NCBI GenBank assembly: GCA_964427895.1
Contig: CAYRUZ010000003.1
Location: 1-64,000 of the forward strand
Direction: 5' to 3'
Origin: CAYRUZ01 sp964427895
GTDB lineage: Bacteria > Patescibacteriota > Gracilibacteria > Peribacterales > Peribacteraceae
DNA length: 64,000 nucleotides
Shown: piece after piece, positions 34,286-44,469 of the stretch
Position numbering within the stretch: position 1 is the first letter of the stretch
Layout of the letters: every line of letters starts with the position of its first letter
Notes under the pieces: model-generated
Seen by the model: the letters and a program-made list of their open reading frames with translations, nothing else
What the model was told of the DNA's origin: nothing
Databases searched by the model: none
Made by a program: the position numbers and the translations under genes

Positions 34286-34864
34286 ATGCACACGACCCGC
34301 CTGGAAGCATTCAGCGACGCCGTCATCGCGATCATCATGACCATCATGGTCTTGGAATTGCGGCCGCCTGAGGGCGCCGAATGGACGGCATTGCTGCCTC
34401 TAATACCCGCCTTTTTGGCCTACGTGCTCAGCTTCCTGTACCTGGGCATCTACTGGAACAACCATCACCACATGATGCACGCGACGGACCACGTCGACGG
34501 CCGCATTCTCTGGGCGAACATGCACCTGCTCTTCTGGCTGTCCCTCGTCCCCTTCGCAACGGCGTGGATGGCGGAGAACGACTTCGCGGAAATCCCCACG
34601 GTCCTGTACGGCTGCGTATTGTTGATGGCCGCTGTGGCGTACTTCATCCTTTCCCGCGCAATCATGGCCCACAAGGACGCGAACCATGATCTACGCGAGG
34701 CCGTTGGCAAGGACGTGAAGGGCAAAATCTCGCTCGTCGCCTACGTGCTGGCCATTCCCCTCGCCTTCGTCGAGCCGCGAGGAGCGATTGCCATCTTCGC
34801 ACTTGTGGCACTGGTCTGGCTGGTGCCGGATCCGCGCATCGAGCGGTTGTACGGGCATCGTTAA
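34286..34864 (+). CDS. TMEM175-like potassium channel family protein
   Basis: 192 aa, about six membrane helices. The first helix carries the family signature RLEAFSDAVIAIIMTIMVLEL, whose FSD and hydrophobic residues line the pore in bacterial TMEM175 channels; NNHHHMMH follows the third helix. Likely passive K+ channel. TATGCT (34274-34279) ends 6 bases before the ATG. Confidence 0.88.
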   Translation: MHTTRLEAFSDAVIAIIMTIMVLELRPPEGAEWTALLPLIPAFLAYVLSFLYLGIYWNNHHHMMHATDHVDGRILWANMHLLFWLSLVPFATAWMAENDFAEIPTVLYGCVLLMAAVAYFILSRAIMAHKDANHDLREAVGKDVKGKISLVAYVLAIPLAFVEPRGAIAIFALVALVWLVPDPRIERLYGHR

Positions 34865-34925
34865 AAACGAGGATTGAGGGCCAATAAATCCATCCAGAGC
34901 CGAATCTGACAAGGGTCTTAGAGCA

Positions 34926-34954
34926 TTGACAATCTGGGCATACGCCCGTATTGG
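34926..34954 (+). promoter_or_regulatory. Promoter of the 563-aa exported protein
   Basis: A perfect -35 TTGACA (34926-34931), 17-base spacer and TATTGG (34949-34954). The ATG lies 10 bases downstream at 34965. Confidence 0.6.
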
Positions 34955-34964
34955 AATTATTCCT

Positions 34965-36656
34965 ATGCTCACCGTCACCCCCCGCGAACCCGATGCTCTC
35001 GACGCAGTCGAAGTCCCACAACACAACGCACCGAAAACAACGGGCGCGCTGCGCTCGTGGGTAACGGCCACCATGCGCGCGCTGATCGTGACGGGGGCGA
35101 TGCTGGGAGGCCTGGCAGAAACGCCGGTAGCGGGCGCCTCTCCCCCATCGGCGGAGAAGAAGGAGGAAACAAAACGGTTCCCGGTGGAGAATCCGGAGAA
35201 GGCGGAGAAACTGTCAGCAACCCTCATCGAGCAATACCTCGGCAACAATATCGGACGCGCACAGCTGCTGAAGGAGATGCGCCCGACGATCGAAGAGTTC
35301 CGCGCTCTCGCCCCGTATTTCGTGCTGCGCAAATGCATGGACGGCCGCCTGCAGGGACCGAACGCGAAGGGCTGTCCCGAGACGATCATTTACTTCGGCC
35401 GCACGCACGGCGCCATCGCCGATATCCGCCCGGACAACTACGAACTCTGGAACCCGATCAATCAGGGGATGATCCTCAGCAGTGAGGAGAAGCCTGGGCT
35501 GTGCGTCATTTCCGGTCATACGTCGTGCGCCGCCCACAAGAAGCCCGACGAGTCCGTTGACCAAACGAACCGCCGGGCGCAACAGGTGGTACAGGACCAA
35601 GCCTATGACGTCGCGCGCGCGGCCAAGCTTGCCGGCAACGAGAAGAAATTGTTGGTGTTCGCCGCCATGACCGATACGGACAACCTAGGCATGACGCTCT
35701 ACCGGCCGAACGGCACGGAGTTCTACGACGCGCAGCGCGTCATCAAGACCGGCAATCTGAAGAAGCCCGCATCCATCTTCGACAGCGATTTCCTCCGCAG
35801 ACCGATCAACGAGGAGTACGCCCACAAGTCCATCAAAGGAAAAACGATGGCAGAACTCTTGGGCGGCGAAGAACCCCCCGCATTCAATCATGCCGAGGAA
35901 ACCATCGCCCTCGAGGCCTATTTGCTGCGACGGCTGACGGATGGAACCAAAGACGGTTCGCTGAAGAAAAACCCGATGTTCACGGACTTCCTGCAGGAAC
36001 ATATCGAGAAGGGCATGGGCAAAGATTTCCCCCCATCGATGCGTCCGTTCATGACGCACATGCTCGCATGGAACACGGCCAATGCCCTCAACCGCAACCG
36101 CTTCCTCGAGCGCCTGAAAACGCAGGACGAGAAGGCCTATGCGAACGAAGTGGGCCACAGCGAGCGGGTGCTGGCGCTGGGCAACAGCGGTTTCGACACG
36201 CTGCGCCGCAACGAAGTCGTGCTCATCAAACCGGGGAGTTTCGATGACCGCCGCGCCATCTCCATCGGAGCGGACGTCTTGGAAGACGTCTATACGCGCA
36301 ACAAGCCGGGGCATTACCCGCTGGTGCACATCAACATCGAATTGGAAGCACCGATCGAGACGCGGCACGAGTTGCTCGTCGTCCTCGGACGCATGCGCAC
36401 GAAGGCGAACGTCATCCGCACGGTGCTCGGCGACGAGGCACGCATATTCACGACGTACTCGTACCACCACACGGTCAAAGGACCGCTGACGAAGGCCTTT
36501 TATCCGGCCAACGCCATCCCCGATAATCCGCGCATCATCTGCCCGCGCGACGTCCTCAAGGGCATGGACCCGGCGAAGTTCGATCCCGCGGTGTTACGGC
36601 AGCGCGAGACGGACTACGTCGATTCCTGGAAAAAGAAGGACGAGAAGGCGAAATGA
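34965..36656 (+). CDS. Unrecognised exported protein
   Basis: 563 aa, not recognised. A late hydrophobic segment (residues about 37-58, MRALIVTGAMLGGLAETPVAG) after a polar 36-residue lead looks like a long signal peptide or N-terminal anchor. The rest is soluble, with ETIIYFGRTHGAIADIRPDN, CVISGHTSCAAHKK and LLVFAAMTDTDNLGMTLYRP. The SGHTSCAAHKK and MTDTDNLG segments recall carbonic-anhydrase-like or ligand-binding cores but are not enough to assign a function. Start at 34965, set by the promoter. Confidence 0.65.
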   Translation: MLTVTPREPDALDAVEVPQHNAPKTTGALRSWVTATMRALIVTGAMLGGLAETPVAGASPPSAEKKEETKRFPVENPEKAEKLSATLIEQYLGNNIGRAQLLKEMRPTIEEFRALAPYFVLRKCMDGRLQGPNAKGCPETIIYFGRTHGAIADIRPDNYELWNPINQGMILSSEEKPGLCVISGHTSCAAHKKPDESVDQTNRRAQQVVQDQAYDVARAAKLAGNEKKLLVFAAMTDTDNLGMTLYRPNGTEFYDAQRVIKTGNLKKPASIFDSDFLRRPINEEYAHKSIKGKTMAELLGGEEPPAFNHAEETIALEAYLLRRLTDGTKDGSLKKNPMFTDFLQEHIEKGMGKDFPPSMRPFMTHMLAWNTANALNRNRFLERLKTQDEKAYANEVGHSERVLALGNSGFDTLRRNEVVLIKPGSFDDRRAISIGADVLEDVYTRNKPGHYPLVHINIELEAPIETRHELLVVLGRMRTKANVIRTVLGDEARIFTTYSYHHTVKGPLTKAFYPANAIPDNPRIICPRDVLKGMDPAKFDPAVLRQRETDYVDSWKKKDEKAK

Positions 36657-36679
36657 TTGTGCGAACGCGGATTTCTCAT

Positions 36680-37060
36680 TCAACCGACGGCGAACACCCA
36701 TGCCCCGCGAATGACGACCCAGGCGAGATAGCCGACAACCAAGACCACGCAACCGAGCACCAGCGCGCCTAGGAAGATCCACTTCCGCGCCTCGCGTCGA
36801 GCCTGCTCGACGGCATCACCCCAAACCGCATCGGGGATCAATTTCGTGGCGATGAAGAGCCCCAGAGGGACGATAGCCAGATCATCGAGAAACCCCAGCC
36901 CGGGCAGGATATCGGGGATGAAGTCGATGGGACTGAAGGCATACACGATGGCCGCGAGAACGAACAGCTTCGACGACACCGGATTGCGACGGTCCAGCTG
37001 CGCGAGCACGAAGGCTGCCAGACGCCCAGCCAGTGCCGATGACCACGAAGAGGATGCCAC
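36680..37060 (-). CDS. DUF1232 (YkvA-like) membrane protein
   Basis: 126 aa. The YkvA/DUF1232 core is clear: KLFVLAAIVYAFSPIDFIPDILPGLGFLDDLAIVPLGL, followed by a C-terminal membrane span. Function unknown. GTG start: TAGAGT (37067-37072 on this strand) ends exactly 6 bases before it. Confidence 0.85.
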   Translation of the reverse strand: MASSSWSSALAGRLAAFVLAQLDRRNPVSSKLFVLAAIVYAFSPIDFIPDILPGLGFLDDLAIVPLGLFIATKLIPDAVWGDAVEQARREARKWIFLGALVLGCVVLVVGYLAWVVIRGAWVFAVG

Positions 37061-37117
37061 GTCTCCACTCTATCCACCCGCTCGCGGAACGCACTCAAAA
37101 CACGGTGATTTTCCGTG

Positions 37118-37145
37118 AAACAAAAGAGGCGCCCTGCGGCGCCTC
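37118..37145 (-). terminator. Terminator of the pyk-eno operon
   Basis: On the minus strand a perfect 8-bp GAGGCGCC stem with a 4-base loop is followed by TTTTGTTT, 22 bases after the eno stop. Confidence 0.85.
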
Positions 37146-37167
37146 TCGCTGTCGATTGGATGCGGGA

Positions 37168-38433
<1,266 letters not shown>

Positions 38434-38460
38434 GGAGGGGTGGGAAACGGATGAGGGAAA

Positions 38461-39798
38461 TTACGCGAGCTTCTGGGTGGATACAGTATCAGTCTTCACC
38501 ACGACGATGGTACCGCCCTTGATCGGCGTGCGCTCCTTGAGCAGCGGCAGCGCGTCGGCGTCGGCCGAGGGGAGCAGCAGGGGGAACAGTCCGTAGTAGA
38601 GCTGATGGCGGCGCAGGACGTCTGCGTCGTCGCACGCCATGAAGACCGGAACGCGCGGGCGCTCGCAGCTGATCTCGCGGGCGGTCGCACCCGTCTTGCT
38701 GTACACGACGATGGCGGCGGCGTTTTCCTTCTCGGCCATCGTGACGGCCGTTCCTGCCTGCGAGTCGTTCACCTGCTGCGCGGCGTTGGTCACCACCTTC
38801 TCCGTCTCCGTGATGATGCGGCCCATGGTCTCCAGTGCGGCGAACGGGAACTTGCCCGCTGCGGTCTCGCCCGAGAGCATCGTGCTGTCGACACCGATCA
38901 TCACCGCGTGCGCGACGTCCGTCACTTCCGCGCGGGTCGGCATCGGGTTCTTCATCATGCTCTCCAGCATCTGCGTGGCCATGATCACCGGCTTGCCTGC
39001 CTTGCGGCAGCGGCGGGTGATGTCGTCCTGGACGAACGGCAGCGTCTCCAGCGGGATCTCCGCGCCGAGGTCGCCGCGGGCGATCATGATGCCGTCGGAC
39101 GCAGCGATGATCTCATCGATGTTATCGACGCCCATGCCGTTCTCGATCTTCGAGATGAGGACGATGTCGGGGTGGCCGTGCTTCTTCACGAACTCACGGA
39201 CTTCGTTCACTTCGCTCGCCTTGCGGATGAAGGACATGGCGATGTAATCGAGCTTCAGCTTGCAGGCCAGTTCGATGTCCGACCAATCCTTCTCAGCAAG
39301 GGACGGCAACGTGACGTCGGCGCCCGGCAGGTTGATGTGGCGGCGCGAGCCGATGGCATAGGCGCCCTTGGACTTGGCCACGACGCGATCTTCATCGATG
39401 CTCACGATATCCATCATCAGCTCGCCGCTGTCGATGAGAATGAAGCGGGCGTCCTTCGCGTCCTTCCAGAACTCCGGGTAGCTGACTTTGATGACCGGGT
39501 GCTCGTCCGTGTCCTTCGAGTAGGAGAAGACGACCATATCCCCCTCCTTCACCGTCAACGGCTCGGGGCGGTCTCCGGTACGGATCTCGGCGCCCTTCGT
39601 GTCGAGAAGCAGGCCGACGTGGGTGCCCGCCTGGGCATTGGCCTCGCGGATGTTCTGCACCACGACGGAGTGCGTCTCCTGCGTGCCGTGGGAGAAGTTC
39701 ATGCGGGCGATGTTCATGCCGCGTTCGGCGAGCATGAGCACTCCTTCCTTGCTGTTCGACGCCGGTCCCAGCGTGCAGATGGTTTTGGTGAGCCTCAT
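38461..39798 (-). CDS. pyk: Pyruvate kinase
   Basis: 445 aa. Transfers phosphate from phosphoenolpyruvate to ADP. Seen: TKTICTLGPASNS, MNFSHGTQETH, LLLDTKGAEIRTG, the catalytic lysine in LISKIENGMG, IMIARGDLGAEIP, and the C-terminal allosteric-type domain (IVVYSKTGATAREISCERPRVPV). Slightly shorter than the usual 470 aa. Leader of about 70 bases is pyrimidine-rich (TTCCCTCCCCC), with a TCCCG-N5-CGGGA hairpin at 39827-39841. Confidence 0.97.
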   Translation of the reverse strand: MRLTKTICTLGPASNSKEGVLMLAERGMNIARMNFSHGTQETHSVVVQNIREANAQAGTHVGLLLDTKGAEIRTGDRPEPLTVKEGDMVVFSYSKDTDEHPVIKVSYPEFWKDAKDARFILIDSGELMMDIVSIDEDRVVAKSKGAYAIGSRRHINLPGADVTLPSLAEKDWSDIELACKLKLDYIAMSFIRKASEVNEVREFVKKHGHPDIVLISKIENGMGVDNIDEIIAASDGIMIARGDLGAEIPLETLPFVQDDITRRCRKAGKPVIMATQMLESMMKNPMPTRAEVTDVAHAVMIGVDSTMLSGETAAGKFPFAALETMGRIITETEKVVTNAAQQVNDSQAGTAVTMAEKENAAAIVVYSKTGATAREISCERPRVPVFMACDDADVLRRHQLYYGLFPLLLPSADADALPLLKERTPIKGGTIVVVKTDTVSTQKLA

Positions 39799-39991
39799 AA
39801 CGAGGGGGAGGGAATGAAAAAAGGTATCCCGAAACCCGGGACATGCGATGGATTAGCTCCTTCTAGCAGTAAAATCAAGGGGCTTAAACCCCACTCCGGA
39901 ATGGTGGACAACAGCGCGGAGGGAACTAGACTTCTTCGCGTTTCCGTCGTCTCGTTCATTACGCTCCACCGTTTCAGATAAGGAGAAACCG

Positions 39992-40282
39992 ATGTCCGCA
40001 CCACTGCTCGAAGCCTGCTTTTTCGCCGTCTGGGTCCTCGCAGGCTACGCCGCGCTGCGGCTACAGATCATTTTCGAGAACTGGGATGAATTCTTCCTCC
40101 AATATCCCCAGTACTCGATAGCCCAAGACTGGACGATGATGATCTTGTTCGTCTTTGTTTTCGGACCGTTCTTCCTCCTCCTTGTCTGGCCCGGAAAAAT
40201 CCTGGCCTACTGCGTGATGCGGATCCTGCCCCTCCCGGTGCAGAAATACCCGCTCCACGCGTGGTTTAAAGGAGGCATGTGA
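39992..40282 (+). CDS. Small two-span membrane protein
   Basis: 96 aa, not recognised. Two membrane helices (residues about 6-24 and 47-72). Unlike most genes here it has a clear Shine-Dalgarno (AAGGAG, 6 bases before the ATG), so it is probably transcribed with a normal leader. Lies alone between pyk and aroA. Confidence 0.6.
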   Translation: MSAPLLEACFFAVWVLAGYAALRLQIIFENWDEFFLQYPQYSIAQDWTMMILFVFVFGPFFLLLVWPGKILAYCVMRILPLPVQKYPLHAWFKGGM

Positions 40283-40300
40283 AAAACAGAAGACGGAGAC

Positions 40301-40340
40301 GGCGATCACGCATCGCCACGGCTGGACCGACGGTCCAGCC
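40301..40340. repeat. Two tandem hairpins between convergent genes
   Basis: GGCGAT-N5-ATCGCC (40301-40317) and GGCTGGACC-GAC-GGTCCAGCC (40320-40340). Neither is followed by a T-run. They lie between the small membrane gene and aroA and may act as a transcript-end barrier. Confidence 0.5.
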
Positions 40341-40352
40341 ATTCGTCGTGCT

Positions 40353-41705
40353 TCACTGATCGAGCGCCTCGCCGATCTTGCCGCGTACGCCCGCTTCGAC
40401 GCGTCCGGCGGGGCGCAGCGATTCCAGGTCGCGGAAGAAGTGCGGGTAGCTCTTGGACACGCAGTGGGGGTCTTTGACGGAGATGCCCGCATGGTGCGAT
40501 CCGAGCACCGCGAAGCACATCGCCATGCGGTGGTCGTCGTACGGGTCCATGACGACATCGGTGCCCGTCTTCGCGCGGCCGTACACGGCGTTCTTCGCGC
40601 CGCGGATGATCACGCCGTCCGGATGCTCCACGATGTCGACGCCGATGAGCGACAGCTGCTCGCGCAGCACCCCGAGACGGTCACACTCCTTGCCACGCAG
40701 GTTCGCAGCGCCGTTGAGGGTGGTCACGCCGTCGCGGTGCGCGGCGACGAGGGCCAGGCTCATCACCTGGTCGGGCACGTCCGTGCAGTCCAGTTCCATG
40801 TCGCCCTCGGCGCGCATCCGTTCGATCATCGAAGGAACGAAACGGTCCGACTGCAGCGAATCGGAACGGAGATTCGGGAACACGGCTTTGACGCCCTTGA
40901 TTTCGGCGAGCGCTAGCAACGCTCCGGCGGCGCTCCAATCTCCTTCGATCGCGTACGGCTCCGTCCGGCTGTATGCCCCCTCGGAGACAGAGAAGGCATT
41001 CTCCCCTCTCTGCACGTTCACGCCGAAGTCACGCATCACGCGTTCCGTGAGTTCCACGTATCCCGGCGACGTGAGGTCGCTGACGAGCTCGACGTTCAGC
41101 CCCTCTTTCACGCGAGGACCCACCAGGAGGAGCGAGGAGAGGAATTGGCTGCTCTTGCTGGCATCGAGCCGCACGGTGCCGCCGCGCATGCTGCCTCCGC
41201 GGATACGGATGGGCAGGCGGCCGGCGGTATCCTCCACCTCCACGCCCAGCTGACGCAGGGCATTCACCAGGTCGGCAATGGGGCGCTGCAGCATGCGGTC
41301 GCTGCCCGTCACCGTCCAATCGCCCGGCGTGAGGGCCGCGACGGACGACACGAGGCGCAGCGGGGTCCCCGCATTATTGAAGTGCAGCAGTCCGGCTCCG
41401 CCCGCGGAGGGCACACCCCCATGGATGTCGACGATGCCTTTGTCGGCATCGATCACCCGAATGTCGTACCCGAGCTTCTGCAGGTTTTTGACGATGATGT
41501 CGGTGTCGTCGCAGGTCAGTGCGTTCTCCAGGCGCGTGACGCCGTCCGTCAAACACGCCGCCACGATGGCGCGGTTCGCATGCGATTTCGACCCGGGCAA
41601 TTCCAGCGTGAACTCCCCCGGCAGATCGAACGGCTCGCAGCGATAGATCGATGCGGGGTTTTCGGCTGATTCCTGGCCTTCGCGGTGCGTGGACGGGGTG
41701 TGCAT
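40353..41705 (-). CDS. aroA: 3-phosphoshikimate 1-carboxyvinyltransferase (EPSP synthase)
   Basis: 450 aa. Shikimate pathway step joining shikimate-3-phosphate and phosphoenolpyruvate. Seen: LPGSKSHANRAIVAACL, the NAGTPLRLV loop that shapes the PEP site, LDASKSSQFLSSLLL, and the late DPYDDHRMAMCFAVLG motif. Start at 41705 preferred over 41741; the leader just upstream is strongly pyrimidine-rich. No other shikimate gene lies nearby. Confidence 0.95.
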   Translation of the reverse strand: MHTPSTHREGQESAENPASIYRCEPFDLPGEFTLELPGSKSHANRAIVAACLTDGVTRLENALTCDDTDIIVKNLQKLGYDIRVIDADKGIVDIHGGVPSAGGAGLLHFNNAGTPLRLVSSVAALTPGDWTVTGSDRMLQRPIADLVNALRQLGVEVEDTAGRLPIRIRGGSMRGGTVRLDASKSSQFLSSLLLVGPRVKEGLNVELVSDLTSPGYVELTERVMRDFGVNVQRGENAFSVSEGAYSRTEPYAIEGDWSAAGALLALAEIKGVKAVFPNLRSDSLQSDRFVPSMIERMRAEGDMELDCTDVPDQVMSLALVAAHRDGVTTLNGAANLRGKECDRLGVLREQLSLIGVDIVEHPDGVIIRGAKNAVYGRAKTGTDVVMDPYDDHRMAMCFAVLGSHHAGISVKDPHCVSKSYPHFFRDLESLRPAGRVEAGVRGKIGEALDQ

Positions 41706-41921
41706 CGAGGGGAGGAAGAAGAAAGAGGGGAAATGGAGCACGGCTTGAGGCGCAAGTCAAGGCTCTAAGAGCTCGGTCTGGAAAATTGACCCCCCCGAAG
41801 TGGGCGCTAGACCCTTGCGGGGAAAATTGGATTCCGGTACTCCAGGGGCTCCTGAGAGCCCAGCAGGCATTTTTCTTTATTCCTACGCACTTTTTCCTCT
41901 TCCTCTCCCCATCCGTCCACT

Positions 41922-42620
41922 ATGGAATCCACGCCACATTTCCGGGAAGAAAACGCCGATGCCATCCATCTTCCGGTGATCATTTCCGGCCTCTCCGGCG
42001 GGGGGAAAAGCACCGTAGCCGCAGAAGTCGAGAAGCGCCCCGAAGTCCGCTCGGTGGTCTATGACGGCCGCCTGACGACCCGCGCCCTGCGCCCGGGCGA
42101 AGTGGAAGGAAAGGACGGCATCTTCGGAGTCCCGCAGGACGATTTTGAACGCCAGCTTGGCGACATGTTCTTCGACTATAAGAAATACGGCGAGCGGTAC
42201 GGTTTTCTCCGCAGCCGCCTGCTCGACTGCCTGGCGCGAGGCAACACCTTCATCATCGGCGGCGAGCCGGACACGGCGAGTGACATGAAGCGACGCATCA
42301 ACGCTCCGGAGGAGATTGAGTTGTACCCGCGCTTGAAGGCCGTGACCGTCTATGTGCAACGCCCGCTCCAGGAGATCATCCTGGGTTTGACGGAGCGTGA
42401 TGCGGATCCGAATGAGAAACTCAAGCGCATCGCCCACGTCGCCAGCAAATTCAAGGACGTCCGCGATGACCCGCCCGAAGACGTGGATCACTACATCCTC
42501 AACGGAAAAGAGCGCCTGGTCGAAGCCGTCGAGAGCATGATCCATATCATCAGCACCGAGCGCACGAAGCAGTTGAGAGATATCTTCGGTAATTCCTTCC
42601 GTGTCCCCGCCAATGCCTGA
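41922..42620 (+). CDS. Guanylate kinase-like P-loop protein
   Basis: 232 aa. P-loop IISGLSGGGKST near the N-terminus and the guanylate-kinase GMP-binding segment YDGRLTTRALRPGEVEGKD followed by the KYGERYGF helix. The LID region (TERDADPNEKLKRIAHVASKF) also fits. Likely phosphorylates GMP, but the substrate loop differs from Gmk (no YGTP), so another nucleotide or a regulatory role is possible. First gene of a three-gene overlap operon with a nucleotidyltransferase and a metallo-beta-lactamase-fold protein. Confidence 0.75.
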   Translation: MESTPHFREENADAIHLPVIISGLSGGGKSTVAAEVEKRPEVRSVVYDGRLTTRALRPGEVEGKDGIFGVPQDDFERQLGDMFFDYKKYGERYGFLRSRLLDCLARGNTFIIGGEPDTASDMKRRINAPEEIELYPRLKAVTVYVQRPLQEIILGLTERDADPNEKLKRIAHVASKFKDVRDDPPEDVDHYILNGKERLVEAVESMIHIISTERTKQLRDIFGNSFRVPANA

Positions 42621-43386
42621 GAAAATCCCCGAACAGCGGCAGTACCGCCTGGCGGAAACGCCTCTCCACCTGGAGATGCGCGATGCCCTGGCAGAGACCA
42701 TCGATCGCGCCACGAAGAAGCGCGGCGTGCCTCTCTACCTGATGGGTGGCGTCTCCGCATCCCTGATGGCCCGCGAGGCCTGGCCGACGGAGCAGCGTCC
42801 CCTCTCCCGCGACCTCGACTTCCTCATCCCCAACACGCCCGACGTGATCGCCGCCTTGGAAGCCGAGTACGGCGGACAGTTCAAGGAGAACAAGGGCAAG
42901 GCCGTCTTCAAGTCGTACAAGCTGCAGAGCCACTCGGCGGGTAACGGAGTGGAGCTCGACTTCATCGCCAGCAGCAACATCGTCCACCCCGACGCGGCAG
43001 TCGCCTTCACGGCCACCCCGCTCGTGCTGGAACACGCCGGGACGGAGGAATTCCTCGGACAGGAAGTACGCACCTTGCCTCCAGAGCTCGTCGCCTTGCA
43101 GAAGTTATTCGCCGGACGCGGTTTGGATCTCGGCAAGTACGACCTCGTCGACGCACAGGCCCTCATCGAGTCGGGCCGCGTGGATCCGCAGCTTTTCCAG
43201 CGCTTTTTGATGGACATTACCGGCAAGCTGCCGGAGTTCCCGAACGTCGTCACCCGCCTGCGCGGTGCTCTCGCGCGCCTGACACCGAGCGAGCGCGTCG
43301 TCGCCTTGACGACGGCACTCTCAGAAGCCAACCTGCATGCCGCCACTGCGGACTTCCGCGCGCAGATCGAGGGCAAGATTGCATGA
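42613..43386 (+). CDS. Nucleotidyltransferase-like protein
   Basis: 257 aa. Resembles the Pol-beta-type nucleotidyltransferases with a LMGGVSASLMAREAW glycine segment and the metal-binding RDLDFLI (DxD) at residues about 68-74; a third acidic residue would be in GVELDFIASS. The LEHAGTEEFLGQEVRTLPPELVALQKLFAGR part is like AbiEii/MNT-type enzymes. Substrate unknown. Start at 42613 overlaps the preceding stop by 8 bases. Confidence 0.7.
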   Translation: MPEKIPEQRQYRLAETPLHLEMRDALAETIDRATKKRGVPLYLMGGVSASLMAREAWPTEQRPLSRDLDFLIPNTPDVIAALEAEYGGQFKENKGKAVFKSYKLQSHSAGNGVELDFIASSNIVHPDAAVAFTATPLVLEHAGTEEFLGQEVRTLPPELVALQKLFAGRGLDLGKYDLVDAQALIESGRVDPQLFQRFLMDITGKLPEFPNVVTRLRGALARLTPSERVVALTTALSEANLHAATADFRAQIEGKIA

Positions 43387-43988
43387 AGATCATCCCGTTG
43401 ATCACCGGCACCCACGAGACGAAGGTGACGCCGTTCGGCACCCTTCTTCCTGGGCACACCGGTTCGGTCACGATGCTGCAGCATGAGGGACAGAACATCC
43501 TGGTGGATACCGGAGGCCGCGGCATGTTCCATCCGCTCAAGGTCGCACTGAAGGAACACGGTCTCGACCCGTCCGACGTGCACATGGTCATCCTGACGCA
43601 CCTGCACCTGGACCACGCGTTCAACGTCAGCCGCTTCCCGGAGGCACGCGTGTTCGCGTGGATGCACGAGTGGCGCGAGGGCGAGACGCTGCGCATCCAG
43701 AACATCGACGGCTTCCAACTGCTCGAGCGCATCACGCTCATCCAGACGCCGGGCCACGCGGAGGAGCACCTCTCGGTGATCGTGGAGGGCGACGATGGCG
43801 TAACCACCGTGATCTCGGGCGACGCGATGAACGAGGAGTATCTCCTCACGGGGAACATCAAGGCCTTCGCCTACGACCAGGACCTGTACCACAAGAGCGC
43901 CAAGCGCATCCTGGAGATCGCGGACGTGATCATCCCGGGCCACGGCCGCATCTTCCACACGTCCGACCAGACGTCGTCCAAGAAATAA
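43383..43988 (+). CDS. Metallo-beta-lactamase-fold hydrolase
   Basis: 201 aa. All metal ligands are present: THLHLDHAFN, the TPGHAEEH histidine, the GDAM aspartate and IPGHGRIF. Similar in size and layout to MBLAC1-type hydrolases. Substrate unknown. Overlaps the preceding gene by an ATGA. A hairpin GGGCAGC-N5-GCTGCCC (44014-44032) follows the operon, without a T-run. Confidence 0.85.
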   Translation: MKIIPLITGTHETKVTPFGTLLPGHTGSVTMLQHEGQNILVDTGGRGMFHPLKVALKEHGLDPSDVHMVILTHLHLDHAFNVSRFPEARVFAWMHEWREGETLRIQNIDGFQLLERITLIQTPGHAEEHLSVIVEGDDGVTTVISGDAMNEEYLLTGNIKAFAYDQDLYHKSAKRILEIADVIIPGHGRIFHTSDQTSSKK

Positions 43989-44064
43989 CGATAATGTCCG
44001 CCCATAAGGAATAGGGCAGCTTTCTGCTGCCCCACCTCGGTCTAAGAGAGAGACCTGTTCTGAC

Positions 44065-44370
44065 TTACGCTCCAACGAGGAGCAGCAGGACACAGGTCCA
44101 GGATCCAACGAACACCGCGACGCACGGAGGCGTCAGGACGGACATGCCGACCCATCCCACGCGTTTTTCCGCCCGCGCCCACCAGAGCAACACGGGAGGC
44201 AGGAAGAACGGCAGGGACGCCCCAAGAAGGGCCAAGGCAAGTGCATACAACAGCAGGCAACCGAAACCGATGAAACCATCGACGAGTCGATTTGGCAGCT
44301 GCTCAAAGAAATGCTGAACGGTGCGCTTCTCTGGCAGAGAAGACCAGAAGCGCTGCAACACGCGATTCAT
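44065..44370 (-). CDS. Small membrane protein
   Basis: 101 aa, not recognised. Amphipathic N-terminus (NRVLQRFWSSLPEKRTVQHFFEQLPNR is basic and aromatic) and two or three membrane helices (FIGFGCLLLYALALALLGAS, VFVGSWTCVLLLLVGA). Start at 44370 chosen over 44418: an AAAGGGG motif precedes it and a TATGCT box lies about 36 bases upstream, inside the longer frame. Confidence 0.55.
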   Translation of the reverse strand: MNRVLQRFWSSLPEKRTVQHFFEQLPNRLVDGFIGFGCLLLYALALALLGASLPFFLPPVLLWWARAEKRVGWVGMSVLTPPCVAVFVGSWTCVLLLLVGA

Positions 44371-44469
44371 GGAGAACCCCTTTCGATGAAAAGACCGAGG
44401 AGGGTGAGCATAACGCATTTGGGCTCACACACAACTGAGGCCCCTTTTGTGCCAAAACGACACATTTGT

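Noticed and set aside
40301..40340. Rho-independent terminators for the genes on both sides
   Set aside because: The two hairpins are strong but neither strand has a T-run after them, so they are listed only as repeats.
41778..41830. GGAAAATTG repeated at 41780 and 41821 before the guanylate kinase-like gene
   Set aside because: Only two short copies and no clear promoter relation; too weak to call an operator.
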